DNA from: Uliginosibacterium gangwonense DSM 18521
GTDB taxonomy: Bacteria > Pseudomonadota > Gammaproteobacteria > Burkholderiales > Rhodocyclaceae
Length of the DNA stretch: 64,000 bases
Reading direction: 5' to 3'
NCBI RefSeq assembly: GCF_000373965.1
Contig: NZ_KB892834.1
Location: 402,190-466,189, forward strand
Position 1 is the first letter of the stretch. Each line of letters opens with the position of its first letter. A program made the translations under genes and the position numbers. Positions 8,791 to 17,639 of this stretch are shown in pieces. Under the pieces are notes generated by a model, which searched no databases, had not been told where the DNA came from, and saw nothing but the letters and a program-made list of their open reading frames with translations.

Positions 8791-9131
8791 AAGGGAACAA
8801 TGGAGCGCAGCGAAATTGCGCCGCATGTCAAAATTCCCTGTCTTCAACCCTCAGCGGCATTGCCCCCCAATCCTGCAGCTAGACGCCTGCCCGCACGAGG
8901 CGGTGATATGTCGAGTACGGCCAATCGACAACCTTGTTCACCAAGCCGTTCAAGCTCCAGCGTAAAGCAAAGTCTGCGTCCCCCTGCGGCAATTCGAGGA
9001 TGCAATGCATGTGTTCATGCCAATACAACCCAAGCGTGAATCTTGAACGAATGCTCCCTGCGCGTCCGACGAATGGCTTCGCGCAGCACATCGATATGCG
9101 ACGCAATTCCGCTGCGCTCCATTGTTCCCTT
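8791..9131. repeat. 36-bp inverted repeats flanking the RAYT remnant
   Basis: 8791-8827 and 9095-9131 are near-perfect inverted copies (shared core CTCCATTGTTCCCTT plus a GCGCAA-TTC-GCTGCG arm). REP-associated tyrosine transposases mobilise REP/BIME hairpins, and remnants of both are expected to lie together as here. Confidence 0.6.
8862..9094 (-). pseudogene. Degenerate REP-associated tyrosine transposase (RAYT, Y1 family)
   Basis: Reading leftwards, fragments of a Y1 REP-associated transposase are visible: VLREAIRRTRREHSFKIHAWVVL in one frame, then EHMHCILELPQGDADFALRW in another, then DWPYSTYHRLVRAGV, a stop where the family has Tyr, and DWG. The HxH catalytic pair (EHMHC) remains but the middle, including the nucleophile tyrosine region, is deleted and the N-terminal third is missing. 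At least one frameshift and one nonsense change make it nonfunctional. Confidence 0.7.
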
Positions 9132-9240
9132 TGGCGGCCTACTCCAGGACAGTAGATATAGGTGTGCGCCGTACGCGGTATTTTATATACGCGACTTTTT
9201 AATATGATATATAAATAACACAACAAAAATCTATGAGGCA

Positions 9241-9477
9241 TTATTTAATATGAAGAAACATAAGAACTAAGAATACAAAGGCTAGAAATGAAATTACATA
9301 ATGCAAAACAAGCAATATTTTTGAAACTAATATTCCATTACTTGCTTGGTATTTAACGTTAGACAAGTAACCACCACGCACCGTTTTTCCTGATTTAAAT
9401 AGGTTAAATATAAAAAATATATTAAACACCATATAAAACAGCCCAATAGGAATATAGATATACATGAGATTTTTCAT
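9241..9477 (-). CDS. Small two-helix membrane protein, tandem paralogue B
   Basis: 78 residues with two transmembrane segments (about 7-27 and 52-75) separated by a short basic/polar loop beginning FKSGK. ATG preceded by GGAG at proper distance. The C-terminal half NG-LVSKILLVLHYV ... VLMFLHIK is nearly identical in pattern to the protein encoded just upstream at 9576-9815. The DNA is strikingly AT-rich against the GC-rich surroundings, a sign of recent acquisition. No known family recognised; function unknown. Confidence 0.65.
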   Translation of the reverse strand: MKNLMYIYIPIGLFYMVFNIFFIFNLFKSGKTVRGGYLSNVKYQASNGILVSKILLVLHYVISFLAFVFLVLMFLHIK

Positions 9478-9575
9478 AAATACTCCTATTGATTTGCATA
9501 AACCACAAACGTTTTTTGGTGAGCAATATCTTGCATTTATGTGTAGCAACAATCTGAAAATAAATAAATAAGATA

Positions 9576-9815
9576 TTATTTAATATGCAGAAACATAAAA
9601 ACTACTACTATAAAACCAAGAACAACGCCAACATAGTTCAAAACAAGCAATATTTTAGAAATTAACGAACCATTTCGTGCTGAAATTTTAATATCATCAA
9701 TAACATTTAGACTAAAGTTTTTCTTGCCAGATTTAAATACATTGATCAAGTATAAAACTCCAAACAAGAAATAAAATAAAAGAACAGGAACATAACAATA
9801 AAATAAATATTTCAT
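9576..9815 (-). CDS. Small two-helix membrane protein, tandem paralogue A
   Basis: 79 residues, two transmembrane segments (about 5-27 and 53-76), loop FKSGKKN, closing residues VFMFLHIK. Alignable end to end with the 78-residue protein at 9241-9477, so the two arose by tandem duplication. GGAG lies seven bases before the ATG. AT-rich like its partner. Both carry the ARNG/ASNG-SLISKILLVL signature between the loop and the second helix. Function unknown; small paired membrane proteins could be toxins, immunity proteins or assembly factors, but nothing in the sequence decides this. Confidence 0.65.
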   Translation of the reverse strand: MKYLFYCYVPVLLFYFLFGVLYLINVFKSGKKNFSLNVIDDIKISARNGSLISKILLVLNYVGVVLGFIVVVFMFLHIK

Positions 9816-9918
9816 AACAGCTCCGGTTTATACACCTCATACCCCCCCACTCGCCCATCCTGGACAACCATCCAAAATGTCCTAGGCATAGGGCGTTCCG
9901 AGTTAGGGCCTTGCGGCT

Positions 9919-10731
9919 TTAGAAACCCGCAGTAATCCCCGTAAAAAACACGGTATCCGAGTGAGCGTTCTGGTCGATCACCTTTTCACGGTATTTTTGC
10001 AAGACGGCTAGTTGCAGGCCGAAGTGGGCATTGATGCGGGTGTTAAGCTCGCCCTGGAAGGCAAAACGTGCGCCGCCGTTAATCGAGTCCGGGTAGGCCA
10101 CAACGCGCTGTGAGAAACGGCTGGTGGGGGAGATCTGGTAGTGCAGCTCGGAGCCGATCAGCGCTTCCACGCCCCGGGCGTCGTCATTAGTGCGGTACTG
10201 CTCCACGCTATAGGCCAGACCGCCGTAGAGGTTGACGCTGAATTCATCGTCGTTGAACCAGCGATAGCCCAAGCCACTGCTTACGCTGCTGCGCAGGGTC
10301 ATGTCTTGCAGGCCATCGCGTTCCAGGCCGATGCCGGCAAAACCAAAGGTATTTTCGTCCAGCTTGCGCTCACCCCGAAAATCCGCCGTGGCGGTATCTG
10401 AACTACGGGTTCCGTTCTCCGAACTGCGCACGGCGAGCACATTGGCGGTCAGGCGGCTCTCGCGCATATTGCGCTCGGCATCCAGCGACAGGCTGCCCTG
10501 GTTGGAACTGGTGCCTCCGCGTCTGAGGGTCAGCCCCAGGCCCAGCGAGCCTTCCCACTTGCCAGAGCTTTCGTCCTTGATGTCCGGCTCCTGCGCGAGT
10601 TTGTTGAACATGGAATCTTTGATCGCCTTGGGCGTGCTGGGCAGCGCATCGTCTGCGCGGGCTGTGGATAAGCCTGCAAGCAGGCATAGCAAGGGCAAGA
10701 AGCGGAGCGCTCTGGAGGCGTTTTTCAACAT
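9919..10731 (-). CDS. DUF481-family outer-membrane beta-barrel protein (YdiY-like)
   Basis: About 270 residues with a signal peptide (MLKNASRALRF, cleavage near TARADD) and then alternating short amphipathic strands with the motifs WEGSLGLGLTLRRG, GFAGIGLERDGLQD and GLGYRWF, typical of the DUF481 'salt-induced outer membrane protein' group. It ends in aromatic Phe as outer-membrane barrels do. The start at 10731 matches the signal peptide although no convincing Shine-Dalgarno precedes it. Contains a perfect DnaA box (10663-10671). Role in the cell unknown beyond envelope location. Confidence 0.75.
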   Translation of the reverse strand: MLKNASRALRFLPLLCLLAGLSTARADDALPSTPKAIKDSMFNKLAQEPDIKDESSGKWEGSLGLGLTLRRGGTSSNQGSLSLDAERNMRESRLTANVLAVRSSENGTRSSDTATADFRGERKLDENTFGFAGIGLERDGLQDMTLRSSVSSGLGYRWFNDDEFSVNLYGGLAYSVEQYRTNDDARGVEALIGSELHYQISPTSRFSQRVVAYPDSINGGARFAFQGELNTRINAHFGLQLAVLQKYREKVIDQNAHSDTVFFTGITAGF

Positions 10732-10943
10732 GGGAGGTACAGCATGGGCAAGTAGATGATGTAAAAAGCGGAACGCCACACCAACAGTCAGCAAAACTCG
10801 TGGTGGGGTTTATTCGAGAGCAGAATTGTACACTGCCTTGATTACGCTCGGCAGCCCGCACTTGCCTTGGCGAATCGGTGCGAAGCATACTGGGGAGATG
10901 GGGGCCAGGACAAGATCCAAACCATCCGGGAGGAGACAGGCAC

Positions 10944-11339
10944 ATGCAGCACAACAGGATTCTTGTATTTTCCGCTGTTCTCGCGTTCATGCTAACGGCA
11001 TGCGCCAGCCATCCACCGGCAACAGGCCCTGCGCCCACCCCGGTGAAAGCAGCAGATGGCTCGTTTGATGGTGAAGTCTATGGCACGCCGCAACAGGGCA
11101 GCAGACTGAGCCCGATCAGGATCGGGATGAGCGAGGCAGAGGTTCAGAAGCTCGCGGGCCTCCCTGATATTACCCGTCGCTATGCCACCGGCAAAGCCTT
11201 CATCCCCTTTTACTTTGGCAGCGATTCACGACGCAGAGAATGGGTCTATACCGGCTCAGGCAGCGTGGCGTTCAACGCCGGGCGCGGGGCAGGCAGCAGC
11301 GTCGTGGTGATGATTCATCATGATCCGCAGATCAAGTGA
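10944..11339 (+). CDS. Lipoprotein with BamE/SmpA-like domain
   Basis: 131 residues. Type II signal peptide with lipobox LTAC (Cys about 19), then a mature domain with RIGMSEAEVQKLAGLPDITRR and REWVYTGS, which follows the SmpA/OmlA/BamE-like fold pattern (G-M-x3-V-x3-LG-x-P ... W-x-Y). BamE itself is encoded elsewhere in Proteobacteria, so this is more likely a paralogue with an unassigned envelope role. GGAGGAG upstream of the ATG supports the start. Ends three bases before the convergent gldA-like stop. Confidence 0.7.
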   Translation: MQHNRILVFSAVLAFMLTACASHPPATGPAPTPVKAADGSFDGEVYGTPQQGSRLSPIRIGMSEAEVQKLAGLPDITRRYATGKAFIPFYFGSDSRRREWVYTGSGSVAFNAGRGAGSSVVVMIHHDPQIK

Positions 11340-11342
11340 TTT

Positions 11343-12413
11343 TTATCCACAGGCTCGGAGCGCGGCCACAATATCCACAGGCTTCACGCCCGCCGCCACG
11401 CGATTCATCGGCGCGGAGTTGCAGGCCAGGGTAGCGGCCTGAAGCAGCATTTCATCGCTGGCATCGGCCAGCCCTACATCAGCCAGACTCACCGGCAGGC
11501 CCAGTTGCTGGGCGAATCTGCGCACCTGTGGATAAGTATCCGCCTGTGCCAGATTCAGCATGGCCAGCAGCCCCAACGTAACCAACTCGCCATGCAGTAT
11601 GCCCCGGCAGGCTGGCAAGGCAGTCAGCCCATTCTGGATGGCGTGGGCGGTGCCCAAACCGCCGCTTTCAAACCCGAGGCCGGAGAGCAGGATATTGGCT
11701 TCCACAATCCGCTCAAACGCTTCGCCGGGCTGCCTGTTGCGCAACTGCGCTACGGCCTCCAGTGCGCAATCCATCACCGTGTCATAGCATTGGCGGGCAA
11801 TCGCCAAGGCGAGGGCCGAGGGCGGCGTGCCCGCAATATTCAGCCAGCCCTGCTGGCGGGATTCCTCTGCCTCGAACCAAGTGCTGAGGGCGTCCCCAAT
11901 ACCGGCGACTAGCATGCGTAGTGGTGCAGAGGCGATCACGCTGGTGTCGACCAGCACACAGGCAGGGTTATGACGCAGGAAGCGATAGTGGGAGAAGGCG
12001 CCCTCCCCGGTCTGCATCACCGCCACCGAACTGCAGGGCGCATCGGTGGACGCGGCACTGGGGATCAGGATCAGGGCCACCCCGGCCAACTCGGCCGCTG
12101 CCTTGGCCGCATCCAGGACCTTGCCGCCGCCAACGCCCAGCAACACTTGTGCGCCACAGCGCTGAATCGCCTGGGCATTGACGCTAGCATTGGCCTCGCT
12201 GTTGGGGCCACTCAATACCGCCTCGCCCGCCAGCAGCCCCGCTTCGGTCAGTTGCGCCGCCAGCCTCGGCCCCAGTGACTTGGCGGCGAAATCATCCTGC
12301 AGCAACATCGCGCGGCCGCCCAGGCGGACAAGCTCGGTGTTCAAGGCCTGCAAAGCAGTCGGCCCCTGTATGTAGCGGCCTGGAAACTGGCAGGTGGTAT
12401 GCATGATGCTCAT
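11343..12413 (-). CDS. GldA-like iron/zinc-containing polyol dehydrogenase
   Basis: 356 residues of the iron-containing alcohol dehydrogenase superfamily, glycerol dehydrogenase branch. NAD-binding glycine loop GVGGGKVLDAAK (about 93-104), IPSAASTDAPCSS and the metal ligands in GIGDALSTW, GTAHAIQNG and HGELVTLG are present. In E. coli GldA oxidises glycerol to dihydroxyacetone with NAD; substrate here is inferred. Its ATG overlaps the stop of the rhomboid-propeller gene by four bases, so the two are translationally coupled. Its stop codon lies inside a perfect DnaA box. Confidence 0.82.
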   Translation of the reverse strand: MSIMHTTCQFPGRYIQGPTALQALNTELVRLGGRAMLLQDDFAAKSLGPRLAAQLTEAGLLAGEAVLSGPNSEANASVNAQAIQRCGAQVLLGVGGGKVLDAAKAAAELAGVALILIPSAASTDAPCSSVAVMQTGEGAFSHYRFLRHNPACVLVDTSVIASAPLRMLVAGIGDALSTWFEAEESRQQGWLNIAGTPPSALALAIARQCYDTVMDCALEAVAQLRNRQPGEAFERIVEANILLSGLGFESGGLGTAHAIQNGLTALPACRGILHGELVTLGLLAMLNLAQADTYPQVRRFAQQLGLPVSLADVGLADASDEMLLQAATLACNSAPMNRVAAGVKPVDIVAALRACG

Positions 12414-14371
12414 TGCTTATCGGCGGTGCACAACAGCTCACCATTTTCCTGTACGTAAGCCTGTGCATCCATTGATTTGGTGATGTCGAGAATGGAAAGG
12501 CTGCGCTGTTCGGGCGATGCCCCGTTGCTGATGGCATAAACATGGTGGCCATCCGGTGCAAACAAAACCGGCCCCGGCCAGCCCTGGAGCGGAAATACCC
12601 CGACAGTCTGCATGGTGGCAAGCTTGACCCGCCGCAAGGTGGAGCGACGCTGATCCGCCACCATGACAAAAGTGTTATCCGGGCTTGAATCAATTGCGAA
12701 ACTGTCCAGTCTTTCCCCACAAGCAGGCAAGCCCTGCGTGACCGTGCCCTTGTCCAGATCCACGCCCTCCAGCCCCAGGCTGCCCATGATCCACAAGGGC
12801 TTTTTCTGGCTGGACGAAATAGCACCAAAAAATACATTGCCTTCGGTGAGCGGGATACTTTTCAAGAGCTTGAGACTGCTTGCATCCAGTACATCCAGAA
12901 CATCCTTCGGGTTGTCATAGACCAGAATCTGGCTGTCGGCATTGGCCAGCCACAGACTCACAGGATGACCAAATGGTAAGTTGGCCGCCGAGCCACCAGA
13001 CAATTCAAAGGGCTTGCCCAAGGCCTGCCGGGTCTGCAGGTCCAGCGCGCTGACGCTGTTGTCCACGATATTGAGCACGTAGGCCCGGCGCCCATCTGCG
13101 CTTACCCTTAACGGCCCCGGATAACTCCCAGTGTGGATTTGCCCTACCAGCTTCTTTGTGCTGAGGTCAATAATCGCCACACCATCTTCAACCATTGAGC
13201 TGACATATGCAAAACGCTCATCCGGGCTCAGGGCCACACCTTTTGCCCCACGCCCCCGGCAGACGTTGCCACACGCCGGTTTCTTACCAGCAAAGGCCGG
13301 GCCTGCAATCTTATCCACAAGCTGCTGTGTGGTCAGATCAACAATCCACAGGGCATTGGCCTCACCCAGGCTCATATACAGGTGCTTGCCGTCCTTGCCC
13401 AACACCATGCTCGAAACAGTTTCGCCAAGTGGAATCACCAGCCCCCGTGCTGTTTTCTCATCAACCGGCGTCGGCGCATTCTTGCGGTCCGCCTCAATCA
13501 TGGCGGCAAGCTGCTTCTTTTCCAGAGCCTGGGCCTGCTCCTTTGCCTGATCATTGAGTTCAGTCTGCACCTGATCATGAAGTTCCTGCAGGGCAGCAGA
13601 AGCAGGTTGATTCACCAGCGGGTAGAGCATGCCCAGGCTGGCAAACACCACCAGCGCTGACGCCAAGACACGGCGAGCCACGGAGCCATCCACCCAGGAC
13701 ATGGAGAGCACAGCCCCTGCAATCATGCCCGCAATCAGGCCACCAACGTGGCAGGCATTGTCGATACCACGCCCGGCAAAGCCCATGACCAGCGTCAGTG
13801 CAACAGTCTGAGTCAGCGCCCCGGCCATGCCATTGTCCGCACCTTCCCCACCGCGAGCAGTACGCAGAAAATGCCGCGCCAGACATGCACCCGCCATACC
13901 AAGGAGTGCTCCCGAAGCCCCCACGCTGACCACCAGTTCCAACTGCGGCCCAATAGGCAGGCCCATGGGCAAGGCCGGAAAGTTGGCCACGGCGTTCGTG
14001 GCAGATTCAACGCGATTGGCATTCCACCAAGCGCTGGCAAAACTGCCAAACAGCCCCGCCACCAGATATACCGTTGCAAAGCGGATCGAACCGAAAACCC
14101 GCTCGGCGAAGGTGCCGCATATAAACAGCATGTACATGTTCATGGCCAGATGCACGATACCGCCATGCACAAACATGCTGGAAGCCAGCCGCCAGGGCTG
14201 CCCCATCAGGGTAAAGGGCGCGGCGTTGCCGCCATGTGACAAAAGGTCGCCCACCGTGGGTTCTTTCCAATCCACACCGCCATACACCTGAATGGCATAC
14301 ACAGCGATATTGGCAATGAGCAGAAGAAGAGTGACCTTGCCAATGGACAAGCGAAAAGACAGTTTCGGCAT
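12410..14371 (-). CDS. Rhomboid intramembrane protease fused to a beta-propeller domain
   Basis: About 653 residues. Residues 1-250 are a rhomboid: multiple transmembrane helices, HLAMNMYML (oxyanion Asn about 79), nucleophile Ser in GASGALLG (about 153) and His in DNACHVGGLIAG (about 208). A coiled-coil-like stretch (about 270-305, rich in Gln/Glu/Lys/Ala) follows, then a YVTN/WD-like propeller (about 310-640) with repeated 'LSPDERFAYVSS' and 'VSADGRRAYVLN' type units and a CGNVC pair. The start at ATG 14371 removes a TTG-initiated extension. The kinase of the Ter locus lies 86 bases upstream on the same strand, so co-expression is possible. The fusion suggests propeller-mediated recognition of a substrate; unproven. 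Confidence 0.85.
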   Translation of the reverse strand: MPKLSFRLSIGKVTLLLLIANIAVYAIQVYGGVDWKEPTVGDLLSHGGNAAPFTLMGQPWRLASSMFVHGGIVHLAMNMYMLFICGTFAERVFGSIRFATVYLVAGLFGSFASAWWNANRVESATNAVANFPALPMGLPIGPQLELVVSVGASGALLGMAGACLARHFLRTARGGEGADNGMAGALTQTVALTLVMGFAGRGIDNACHVGGLIAGMIAGAVLSMSWVDGSVARRVLASALVVFASLGMLYPLVNQPASAALQELHDQVQTELNDQAKEQAQALEKKQLAAMIEADRKNAPTPVDEKTARGLVIPLGETVSSMVLGKDGKHLYMSLGEANALWIVDLTTQQLVDKIAGPAFAGKKPACGNVCRGRGAKGVALSPDERFAYVSSMVEDGVAIIDLSTKKLVGQIHTGSYPGPLRVSADGRRAYVLNIVDNSVSALDLQTRQALGKPFELSGGSAANLPFGHPVSLWLANADSQILVYDNPKDVLDVLDASSLKLLKSIPLTEGNVFFGAISSSQKKPLWIMGSLGLEGVDLDKGTVTQGLPACGERLDSFAIDSSPDNTFVMVADQRRSTLRRVKLATMQTVGVFPLQGWPGPVLFAPDGHHVYAISNGASPEQRSLSILDITKSMDAQAYVQENGELLCTADKQ

Positions 14372-14457
14372 GAAATATTCCAAAAAAACCAAAGTTATGC
14401 ACAGGCCCGCAGCGCGGGTGATCCGCCAGATTATCCATCCCCTGGCGCAAGGCGAAT

Positions 14458-15960
14458 CTATGACCCCGACATCTGCACCACCAGTAGCCGCCCGCCTGTC
14501 TCTTGCGAGAGCAGGATCTGCGCGCCGTCTTCAAGCGCGATCTTGCCACCTATGGGGATATCCTGATTGGTGCGCACGTCACGCATCTGGGGCAGGTGTT
14601 CATTGACGAGATACCAGTTGCCCTGATGCTCGACAAAATAGCCTACGCGGCGTGCATCTTCTGCGGAGATTTTTTCATTCGGGAAGATGAAGCGGTTTTC
14701 GTGCCAGCGGAAAACCGATTGCCCACTGTAGACCATCACGCGGTGGTTGTCCGGCAGGAACTTGCCTTTGGCATGCGATGAGTAGAGGTTGAGCACCGGT
14801 AGCTTGCCACGATGCACGCTGCCACAGAAGGGGCATTTGGGTGACAGGGTGTTGTCAAAGGCATACCATTTCTGCTCGCAGTTGACGTTCGAACAGGGTT
14901 GGAGCAGGTCGACCGTCTTGACCAGTGCGGTTTCCCATTCATCGGCGGTGGGGCGTTTGGCCGGGTCATGCAGGCCTTCGATAAAGGCGCGCTCAAACAG
15001 GGCCGAAAGATAGGGGCCGGTAATACGATAGGGCAGTTTGCTGGTGTCTTTCCAGGGCAATTCACTGGCCTTGGCGTTGGCAGCCTTGATGCGGTTGGAA
15101 GCATCCGTCGGGTGCTCCACAAACAGGGCCTTTTCGCCCATCATCAATTCTTCGTCAAGCTGGGGGTCATTCACGTCATGCACCTTGTCGCCCCTCAAGG
15201 GGTGGCGGTAGAGCAGGTACATGTAGATCAGCACGGCCAAGGCATGCAGGTCGGTGGTGCGTGAAGGCAGCTTGCGCTGAGGGTCATCCTTGGGCAAGTG
15301 GCTGGTCATCACCACTTCGGGGGCGATGAAATCCGGCGTGCCAATCACGGCAGGGGGATGCTTTCCGGGTACGACCAAGCCGTCGATATCGATCAGGCAG
15401 GCTTGCCCGGTGGTAGGGTCGATCAGGCAGTTGTTGTAGCCAAGGTCGGAGTGGCTCAGGCCCGCCATATGCATACGGCGTACTGCACGCGCAAGCATCA
15501 GGCATACCTTGAGGTGGCGCATCCAGTCGCCCAACTCGCGGGAGTCGAGGAACTTGGCGCGATGGTTGGGGGTGGCGAACCACTTGCCGACTTTCTCCTT
15601 CTTGCGGATGCCGAGCATGTCATTGTTTTTCGAACCGTACTCGAAAAAGAAGCAATCCCGGTAGAAAGGCACCACCACGCCCAGGCGCCCTTCGTGTTCG
15701 ACTACGGCGGTCGGCCAGCAGTACAGTTTTTGCAGGTAGTCGCCACCTTCCTGGCCGAAGATTTTCTCCCTATAGCGTCCGGTGATCTCCAGCAGACGTT
15801 CCTTGGCGGCGGGTTCGGCCTTGTCACGGAAGAAGGCAACCACGTATTGACCATCCGGGCTGAACATCACGTCCTTGACCCCGCCCTGCGCCCGGACTTC
15901 GTTGATGAACCGCACGGTGCCGCCATCGCTGGCGGTCAGGGTGATGATTTCAGCAGACAT
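14458..15960 (-). CDS. Ter-associated protein kinase (TerY-P type) with zinc ribbon
   Basis: 500 residues. Kinase-like core with catalytic loop HSDLGYNN (about 170-177; HRD replaced by HSD), metal-binding DIDG in place of DFG (about 191-194) and GTPDFIAPE (about 207-215). C-terminal to it are a CxxxxC...CPFC zinc ribbon and a beta-rich, FHA-like tail. N-terminal 60 residues resemble a propeller blade. It ends the run terY-terY-PP2C-kinase known from comparative genomics (Anantharaman and colleagues) as the TerY-phosphorylation triad. GAGG upstream of the ATG supports the start. I infer phosphorylation of a Ter component opposed by the neighbouring phosphatase. Confidence 0.82.
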   Translation of the reverse strand: MSAEIITLTASDGGTVRFINEVRAQGGVKDVMFSPDGQYVVAFFRDKAEPAAKERLLEITGRYREKIFGQEGGDYLQKLYCWPTAVVEHEGRLGVVVPFYRDCFFFEYGSKNNDMLGIRKKEKVGKWFATPNHRAKFLDSRELGDWMRHLKVCLMLARAVRRMHMAGLSHSDLGYNNCLIDPTTGQACLIDIDGLVVPGKHPPAVIGTPDFIAPEVVMTSHLPKDDPQRKLPSRTTDLHALAVLIYMYLLYRHPLRGDKVHDVNDPQLDEELMMGEKALFVEHPTDASNRIKAANAKASELPWKDTSKLPYRITGPYLSALFERAFIEGLHDPAKRPTADEWETALVKTVDLLQPCSNVNCEQKWYAFDNTLSPKCPFCGSVHRGKLPVLNLYSSHAKGKFLPDNHRVMVYSGQSVFRWHENRFIFPNEKISAEDARRVGYFVEHQGNWYLVNEHLPQMRDVRTNQDIPIGGKIALEDGAQILLSQETGGRLLVVQMSGS

Positions 15961-15968
15961 GCAAAACC

Positions 15969-17636
15969 TCAGTAGATGATTGCGAGCGTACGGTCGTCGT
16001 GATTGCCCTGTGACCAGAAATCCAGCCAGCTCAATACCCGCTGGGCCTGTTGACCATCGCGCTGGCTGAGGCTGGCACCGGCCTCCAGATCGGCCCACAG
16101 GGCATCCCAGGCTTCGGGGCTGGCCAAGCGGGCTTCGGTTTCGAATTTCGGGTCGGAGACCCCATCGGTCATAAGCAGGAAGGCAGTGAAGTCCTCACAC
16201 AGGGTAAAGCGCGTGCGCTTGAGCAGCGCCTCCTGGGAAACTTCGGCTGCATCCAGGAAGCGGGTCTGGCCGGAATACTCACCGGCATCCACGTCCCCGA
16301 GCAGTTCAATGCCCTGCCCTTGCCGGTACACACCCACGGCACCGTCACCCACCCAATACGCGGCGCATAGCCATTTGGAGCCGAACTTGCGGGCCGCGCC
16401 TATCAAGAGCGTTGTGGATAAGTCCTTGAGCGAGCCGACCACTTCGGCACGAGTCTGGGCCTCATCGGTGAGCACTTTCATGGCACGGTAGGCGGCGTGG
16501 CCCACCGTGACGTAGAGCGCATTGCGCAGAAGCAGCCGATTGGTCTCACTCCCCCCCTCAGGGGCCGACTGGAGAGCGGTTACAGCGGCGGCAACCTTGT
16601 CGCCCCCCTCCCCTGCGAGGGCTTCCTTCAGATAGCTGCCTGCGGCCTGCACGGCCAGTTGCGAACCGCGCCGGGAGGATTTGGCACTGCCCGCCCCATC
16701 GGCGACGATGGCAATGTACCAGCCCGTATCCGGGTTGTGGTGGAGGAAGAAGTCGTCGTCGCAACAGCTACCCACATGCGCATGCGAGCGACCGCGTTTG
16801 CGCGCCGCCACAATCTGACGAGTCTGCCCGGCAAGCTGCTGGCTGGCTTCGTCTTCTTTCCACAAGGGGTCATTGCGGTCGGAAGGCAGGTTTTTCCACA
16901 GTAGTTTGGGGTCAGGATTCACGTACAGACTCAGCTTGCCGGTGCGTTCCGCGAGCGGGGAATCGTCGCCAAAGCGGTAGCGCAGCGGGATGGAGAAATC
17001 CCCGCTCAACGCCGGGGTGCCTTGGACCACGCCAGTGCTCAAATCGCAGCTCAGGCCTAATTCTGGCGGAAACAGGATGTCGATAAAACGCAGTTGTGCA
17101 TTGGCTGGGTCAAAAACAATCGTCTCCTGGAAGGCTTCACTTTGCCGCGCATTGCGCAGGCGGAAGCTGACCGGGGGGCGTTCCCTGGGCACAGGGGGCT
17201 GAGGGGCAGGAGCGGGCAAAATGCTCACGGCAGGCTCCGTAACAGGTTGGGGGGAAGATCCTGCAGCACCCGCCTCGGCAACCGGGGCGGGCATTGTGGC
17301 GGGAGCAGTCTCCTCGTCTGGTTCAGTGTCTGCCGGAGCGGCAGACACTATGGATTCCACCTCAGCCGGTACGTCGGGCACGGCCACGGGCAAGGTCGAC
17401 TCGGTCAATGGCTCCGCCGGGGTAGGTAGCACAGGCGTGGCATCAAAGGCCGGTGGCTCCCATTTGGTGACTTCCGGCGGATGATCCGCAGTGAAGCGTT
17501 TCCACTCCTTGTGGATAAAACTTTCAAACCCTGCAAAAGTCTTGGCGACCTTGGGATCATCCAGAAATCTGGCGAAATCCTTGGCGCCGTCGCTGCCCAA
17601 CACGGAAATCAGGAACTGCATGCGTGCGTCTCGCAT
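15969..17636 (-). CDS. PP2C-type Ser/Thr phosphatase with Pro/Ala-rich linker and Ig-like domain
   Basis: 555 residues: a short helical N-terminus (1-60), a long Pro/Ala/Glu-rich linker (about 62-155), an Ig-like segment (about 156-240, 'STGVVQGTPALSGDFS'), then a PP2C domain from about 285 with the metal motif VADGAGS (about 311-317) and LLMTDGVSD near the C-terminus. The first Asp pair is in CDDDFF. It starts three bases after the stop of the upstream vWA gene and ends eight bases before the kinase ATG, so the triad is one transcription unit. Expected role: reverse the kinase's action on Ter proteins. Confidence 0.85.
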   Translation of the reverse strand: MRDARMQFLISVLGSDGAKDFARFLDDPKVAKTFAGFESFIHKEWKRFTADHPPEVTKWEPPAFDATPVLPTPAEPLTESTLPVAVPDVPAEVESIVSAAPADTEPDEETAPATMPAPVAEAGAAGSSPQPVTEPAVSILPAPAPQPPVPRERPPVSFRLRNARQSEAFQETIVFDPANAQLRFIDILFPPELGLSCDLSTGVVQGTPALSGDFSIPLRYRFGDDSPLAERTGKLSLYVNPDPKLLWKNLPSDRNDPLWKEDEASQQLAGQTRQIVAARKRGRSHAHVGSCCDDDFFLHHNPDTGWYIAIVADGAGSAKSSRRGSQLAVQAAGSYLKEALAGEGGDKVAAAVTALQSAPEGGSETNRLLLRNALYVTVGHAAYRAMKVLTDEAQTRAEVVGSLKDLSTTLLIGAARKFGSKWLCAAYWVGDGAVGVYRQGQGIELLGDVDAGEYSGQTRFLDAAEVSQEALLKRTRFTLCEDFTAFLLMTDGVSDPKFETEARLASPEAWDALWADLEAGASLSQRDGQQAQRVLSWLDFWSQGNHDDRTLAIIY

Positions 17637-17639
17637 GCC

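Noticed and set aside
14395..14403. TTATGCACA and similar one-base variants counted as DnaA boxes
   Set aside because: They fit the relaxed TTATNCACA form (also 19062, 36890, 36953) but were left out of the exact count to keep the claim strict.
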